From positions 8,122,001 through 8,186,000 of the forward strand of contig NW_020825288.1 in assembly GCF_003286085.1 (NCBI RefSeq): DNA of 64,000 nt. Direction: 5' to 3'. The translations under genes were made by a program, and so were the position numbers. Of the stretch, positions 58,501-64,000 are shown piece by piece. Numbering within the stretch: the stretch's first letter is position 1; the number at the start of each line of letters is the position of its first letter. The stretch is from Drosophila persimilis. Taxonomy: Eukaryota; Arthropoda; Insecta; Diptera; Drosophilidae. The notes below the pieces were generated by a model, which made no database searches, was not told the DNA's origin, and was given only the letters and a program-made list of their open reading frames with translations.

Positions 58501-60386
58501 TCTGCAGAAATTTGGACAACGAAGGATTTTTAGCTTCGGTCGTAATTTGGGGCTGATCGATTTTCGATTTCAATGATGGGTTTTCGTCTCTCCGGGTAGA
58601 AGGACACTCGAAGAAAGTTCCCTAAAAATCTATAAGGCCAATAGCTCCAAAACATGTTCTTCAAACCATAAGTTTTTACTTCCAAGAACTTTTCAATCGC
58701 ACACGGGATAATTTGAAAAATTCTAAAATTTCTTGTAAGACCCTCTTAAGTTCCTAAAATAAGTTTTCCTCAGTGCACTTTGAAGGTATATCTACTTATA
58801 CTCAGTGCTCTGCCCTGCACTCCAGTGAGAAATGAATCTCCCTGCACATGGAGGCAGTCTGCTGGGCAGGAGCTGCTCTTGGCTGATTTTTGCTGCTTTT
58901 TCCTGGCTTTTTTTTGTGGTGCTGCATGCAACAGCAGCATAAGAGAGGCACTCTGTCCCCGGCCTGGGCTGGCTCTGTGGCAAATGAAATTCACTTTTAC
59001 CCATTCTTCACCCAGTCTTTGCAGCAGGTCAGGTTTTCAAGCACAGTCGGAGCCGAGAGCCAAGAGCCAGCGACAGAGCCAAGAGCCAGAGCCATGGCCA
59101 GTAGCTGGCCGTCGAGTCGACCGGTTTTTCCCAGCTGCAGTTGGAAAATTTGTTTACAATAATACTCTCCGGGTCTGTGTTTGTGTTTGTGTTTGCGTTT
59201 GTGTCCGATGTGGAAGTGCACTTAAGTGTGGGGCGCGTGTGCTCTGTGTGGGGACTCTTACTTTCAATTTCTGCACTCATTAGCCGGCCAGCCACTGCCA
59301 GTACGAGTACGAGCTCATATACCGGATCAAGGCTGGTCTGGGTCCGGCTTTAATTTCATAATGTCAGCAGGGCCGTGCGAGGGGCCCCTACATGGAGAGA
59401 GCAGAGCCAGAATGTTCGCCAAAGTATCTTTTTGGCAACTATGCTTTTGATGGGCTGCTAAAAACTTTCTCTGCGAATAACTTTTGCCCCGAGATTCGAC
59501 ATCCAATCACCAGCCACATCCACATCCACATACAGCAGCAACTTCGGATTTGGCCACAACTTCACTTCACTTCCATTCAGTTCAGTTGCTGTTTCCAGTT
59601 AAAGCCGCTTCTTGTGTGAAGAAACTTTTTGGGCCACAACTTTTTTTGGGGGGCACCTTGAGGAGAGTCTCCCGAATTAACAAGACCTGTGTGTCTTCTG
59701 TCTGTCTGCGGCTGCAAATGTGTTTGCACTGCAATGAAATTGGAAACGAGATCTGCAAAAGTTGAGTAATTGAGCTGACTCTGATTCTGATTCGGATTCT
59801 GGTTCGCTGGTTCGCTGGCCACTCGACGGAGAATCGTGCCCCAGCAATCAACTTTGGACCGAGTCCGGGCCCAGTTGTAGACCAAAAAAGGGAACAATGT
59901 CAGAGCTGGGCCACTGCACAGAGAACAAAGCAATAAAAGGCCCGAGAAGTGGGTTGTTGTTCGCTGGGAATGGGGAAATGGAAATGCCTTGGAAAAATCA
60001 AGAAGGAAATGCAACGTCGCGACGTTAATATGGCCGGGAGGAGGAGGAGGAGGAGGAGGCGAACGCATATGCTTGACACGGAAAATGCAATCCCCCTGCA
60101 TACTAATGCCACACCGAGGAAATAGAGGCTCATAAAAATTACTTTCATGGCTCTAAAATACCATCTACTCGTAGCGAAGCCAATCCGTAAGCGGTCGCTC
60201 ATGTCAGCTGAAAGAAACTCAAACACAAACTCGAACACTCAGCCCCAGCCCACGTGAAAAGGCAGCCCACAGTCAAGACAATCTTCGAGTAGCTGGCAAT
60301 CCATGTGGGCGAGGCCGAGTGAAAATTGCGTGCAATTATCCAAAGATGATATCAGCAGTAGCCGCTGCAGATACTCCTCACAGTAC

Positions 60387-60426
60387 AGTATCTGTATCTG
60401 TATCTGTATCTGTATCTGTATCTGTA
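60387..60426 (+). repeat. (TGTATC)n microsatellite
   Basis: About seven near-perfect TGTATC units. Noncoding. Confidence 0.85.
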
Positions 60427-62236
60427 TAGATTGTATGTGCTGTGGGCTCTGGCGAGGCCCTTAGGCTCTGATTTGTTGAACGCAAATATTGGTTTCGCTT
60501 TTTATTGCTTTTATCGCTGTGAGTCGAACTGGTTTTTAGAGCCAATCGAAGCTATAAATAAATAATTATTTTTGTAAAATGCAATCAGAGTAAAGGCAAC
60601 TGTCGTAGACACTGAAGTCCATGGTTTGTCGTAAGAAATAAATGATGATAATAATATATATAAAATAAAGTAAATATAAACATAAATTTTTGCCAGTTCA
60701 GTGCTCTGAGAAACTCAAAATAAAATATCAACAGTAATTAGTTCTGAATCAGAAAAAATCTCTTTTTCTTTCCTACATTTTTAAGCGTTTATTGATCAGT
60801 CTTTCAGTAATACAAATTATTTTTTAGTGTCTACAAAGACTGCTCTTTCCTCATCCATTAGCTAATGTACCCTTCGAAAGTCAGTCTGTGAGTCAGCCCA
60901 TAATTAAATGGCTAAATGCAGCTTAAGCTTGTTCATCTGGGGCTGTATCCACTCACGTAACCGAGATAGACAATTCAATTTTAGTCAGCTTATGGCCATT
61001 GTTATGGCTGTTATTGCTGACTTACATTTGAGGCTGACAGAAGCCAGTGGCCAGTAACGCTGACCGTTGGCGTTTCAGCGTACAGTAGGAAAACAAAACG
61101 ATACGAAAATAAACCACACCACACTTGGCCGGACGGACGTACAGCTGTGTGGGCCATTCAATAAGAATTTCAATCGCCCGAGCGACACATTGCACAGGCA
61201 CTTCAAGGCAGCTGATGCCACGCCAAAGCCCCAACATCAACAATAACAGCTCACACTCTTGGCCACTTTGGAGCTGCCCCAAAAAGTGCTACCATTTCTG
61301 CGACATGGGCAAAAGGCAAAGATTGAGACAAGCCCAAGCCGAAGCTTCGAATACACTTTACGGTATTCGGTATCCGAAATATTTATTGAGCAGGACAAAA
61401 GGACAATCAAGAGGGATAGGAATCGATAAAGACTATAGCGATATGCCTATCTCTCTGGCTGCCAAACGTCTGCCCAGAATTATATGACCCCTATTTGAAA
61501 CCGATACAAAGTTCTCAGTTGCATTTCCGTTGGCCGCCATCTGATTCATCGATGTGCGAATACTTATAAATACGAGTACGAAATGTATCTATACGAATCT
61601 CTGGTTGATTAAATCAGCCCCATTCTGCCGCCGTCGCTTGTTTACAGAGATTTTTTCCGTCACATTCTCAAATATGTTTCACAGCCATTTTGGCCATTGA
61701 ATTTGTCAGGCACGGCACAGAAAACACGGCACGCGAAAATACGAGTGAAACAGAGTCGCCGGCATCCATTGACGGACTTGATTCTGGCCAGATTCTGGCT
61801 GTTGTCTCACTCTTTATTTTGTTGCTGTTTGGCGGCCAGCTTAATGTGATTTGACCAATTTGGGGGACTCTGTGTCCAAACGGCAGAGCGTTAATTTGCC
61901 TATAATTATTCTGGCATGTCTATGAGATAATTGCGCCATTGGAACGGGCGAATAATAATGGACAAATCGTGGCCAATTCTCGTTAGGCAATTGTCGTATA
62001 AAAGAATTGAAACTGAGTAAAAACGAAATCCAACTGTCATAAAGAGAACTGCATTAGTGGGTAAACCTTTCTCCCAGTACCAGACCACTCCCTGTGGTCC
62101 ATTCGCTTTCTTTTCATCAGTCTACGAGTGTCAACAGCATCATCATCATCAGAGTTTGAGTTCAGTTTTGATGGGTCTCGTTAAATCACAGTTAACCCGA
62201 TTTGCATTTGACTTGATTAAGGTTTTCGCGAGCAGT

Positions 62237-62429
62237 TCAGTTCGTTCTGTCTGTATCTCTATTTCTGGCCAGTCTGGCCAAGCCCAGAGCCAGTCTCCGA
62301 CCCAGTCATGTCTCAAATGGAGCTATCTCTCGATAGAGCTCTTATTTGCTGTTGTGGCAGCTGTTTTCGTTTCATAAAAATGCAAATAGCTACTCGTACA
62401 ACAGTGCCAGGTTCAACGCGTGCGAGAAG
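62237..62429 (+). promoter_or_regulatory. Possible plus-strand promoter/first exon
   Basis: TCAGTTCGTT at about 62237 matches the fly initiator, and a donor-like GAGAA|GTAAGA lies at 62429/62430, with an ATG frame between (62308). It could be a 5' exon of a gene beyond the right edge or chance. Confidence 0.15.
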
Positions 62430-64000
62430 TAAGAAAAATATCGTTATTAAACCCAATAACTGTCACCAGTTTTGTGCATTAATTAGAGGCCATTTCTATG
62501 CATATTCGACTGCCCCAACACACGGAACAGAGGAAAAACATTCTGAGAGATACATATTCCGTGTTTCCAGCGGAAATAGAAAAAGACCAGCAGCGGCGGC
62601 AGCATCGGCAGGCGAGAAAAGCAAACACGACAGAAATTAAGGAAGCTGCTGAAAAGATAATGATAAATGTTCGAGCGATGGGCGGGCCTGGGGATGAATG
62701 AATATTTATGAATGATTAATGAGTGGCAAGACATGGCCCAAAGCCAAAAGAAAATCTCCAATTACCTTCGCCTGGGACGGGAACGGGGCTGAGGATGAGG
62801 CTGTCGTGCAGAACTCAAAGTCCGCTGCTATCAGACATGGTCAATGCACCCGAGCGTGCCACAACTTATCTCAAAACTGTTCGGCTCCTCCCCGGTCCGT
62901 GCGAGACAGACTAGACATGACATAATGCTCAAATATTTGGATCTTGAGCACATAAATAAATCCAACACAAAGTATCTTTCGTTTCGTTTGATTTTTATAG
63001 CACATCAGATAAGAGCCCAGAAGTAAGCTCATTTCGGCCTTATCGCGCATAAAGAAAACAGCAAGAGCGCACGCTGGCAGGTTCTTCTGAATGTGTGTGT
63101 GTGCGTTCCAAAACTAACAAATAATACAAAGTACATTCCCTTGTCAAGAATCAGTGTCAAGTCGAAAGTCAAGAATTTTCAGCTTAATGGCCATGCAGCA
63201 AAGTGCCAATTAAACGCAATCTGGCGCTTGCTAAGAGTATTTCAGCTGAGAGAGATTTATTTAGAAAAGATACATTTTTTTTGTTGGAAAAGAAAATCTT
63301 CAAAACCGCAGGAAACATCTGATGATTCCATATTATGCACATGTTCTCCTGAAGATTTCCCCTTTCAATTTTATGCACTTGTATCTTCCCATCATTGAGA
63401 GCGTGAGAAAGTATCTTGACATGAACTTGAATTATGACTTACGCTTCCTTTTGTCCAAGTCCGCATGGGAGAACGGCATTCGAGTGCCCTCTAGATCGAC
63501 AGACAGACACGATTGACGGCAATTGTTGGCACTTTGCTGGTAAACGCCCTCAAATCATTTCACACCTACAAGATACTTTGCTCTAGCGAACAGATACTGT
63601 TTCTATTTATCGTTGCTGTTTCGTGTTGTTGTGGCATTTGTGTGGCAGTATTACTCATGTCATGTGGCTGCTAGCTCGTAACTTTTCCATCGTCACAGTC
63701 GCGTTGCAAATCGAGCTTCAGTCACTATCAAGCCGTGTTGGCCCTGGTAATGGACTGGAATCTTCGGCGATGGCAAAAAGGCACATATCAAGAAGGTTTA
63801 GACGTGCATAAGAATTAAACCGGGCTTAGCCTTAGAAATTTCAACAAGAAGGGGATACAGGGGAAAAGCTGAAGACAAGGCACATGAGCCGACTGAAAGT
63901 ATCTGCCAGATACAGGCGCTCCACGCATTCGTGGAGGAGTGGGTGCATCGCACACAGCCAAGAGCCCTGAGCCGTGAGCCGTGAGCTGTGTGTGTAAGTC

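Larger units (their letters stand above)
44369..64000 (-). other. Upstream btsz intron/regulatory DNA; no gene identified
   Basis: Nearly 20 kb with no exon that I can support on either strand. Frames here have random composition, no domain signatures and no consistent splice sites. Simple repeats: (GAGACA)n 44605-44640, (GT)n 44664-44712, (GCCATC)n 53234-53280, (CT)n 53733-53750, (CCAT)n 55473-55504, (TGTATC)n 60387-60426, GGA runs 60039-60058. The btsz exon that should encode the first helix of the Slp homology domain must lie here or further right, but it was not found. Confidence 0.55.

Noticed and set aside
62719-62925. 68-codon plus frame starting MSGKTWPKAKR
   Set aside because: Short, no domain, composition not distinct from nearby random frames, no supporting splice sites.
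63860-64000. GC-richer end of the window with short open frames on both strands
   Set aside because: Too little sequence before the edge to support an exon; no motif recognised.

Overview
The window is insect nuclear DNA and almost certainly Drosophila. Genes are split by short introns with GT..AG ends, coding exons are GC-rich inside AT-rich spacers, homopolymer (CAG/CAA)n coding runs are frequent, and the right half is filled by one large gene recognisable as bitesize (btsz), the single fly synaptotagmin-like protein gene. No prokaryotic, viral or CRISPR features were seen. Species is not determinable from the sequence alone. From memory, btsz and three organic-cation-transporter-like genes (CG14855 to CG14857) map near each other in D. 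melanogaster (88D-E), which fits this order, but I could not check it.

Layout. (1) 1-5.7 kb, plus strand: the 3' part of an unidentified gene, cut by the left edge. It encodes a Ser/Thr/Pro-rich basic protein with two SxIP-type motifs. One phase-0 donor at 1125/1126 can join in frame to up to three alternative last exons (2362, 3584, 4329), with a ~132-bp tandem repeat lying between. (2) 7.0-17.0 kb, plus strand: three tandem SLC22-type transporter paralogues with the same exon phases. Gene C has gained, or A and B have lost, one 3' intron. A 523-bp non-autonomous hAT element with a perfect 8-bp target duplication sits between genes A and B. (3) 17.0-44.4 kb, minus strand: btsz, tail-to-tail with transporter C. 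Reading 5' to 3' it has a zinc-finger Slp homology domain exon (44.0-44.4 kb), a Gln/Pro/Ser-rich block (39.2-41.4 kb), small exons including one with a doubled SKIP motif, a 7.2-kb giant exon (27.0-34.2 kb) and seven exons, counting the alternative first one, for the C2A-C2B module (20.4-23.0 kb). All joins were checked for phase. The giant exon is phase-symmetric (1-1) and could be skipped, and an alternative first exon with its own ATG gives a predicted 704-residue short isoform. (4) 44.4-64 kb: no coding exon I can support. It is most likely upstream intron and regulatory DNA of btsz, with simple repeats and small inverted-repeat elements.

The transporters probably move small organic ions across the plasma membrane. 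btsz links membrane phospholipid, Rab or cortical actin/Moesin functions in epithelia (established for the family). I see no functional link between the two besides adjacency. No wholly new biological system is evident. The most interesting leads are the isoform architecture (alternative C-termini of the left gene, symmetric giant exon of btsz), SxIP motifs in two neighbouring genes, repeated LEKYF motifs in the giant exon, the hAT element and a perfect 16-bp hairpin inside a btsz intron.
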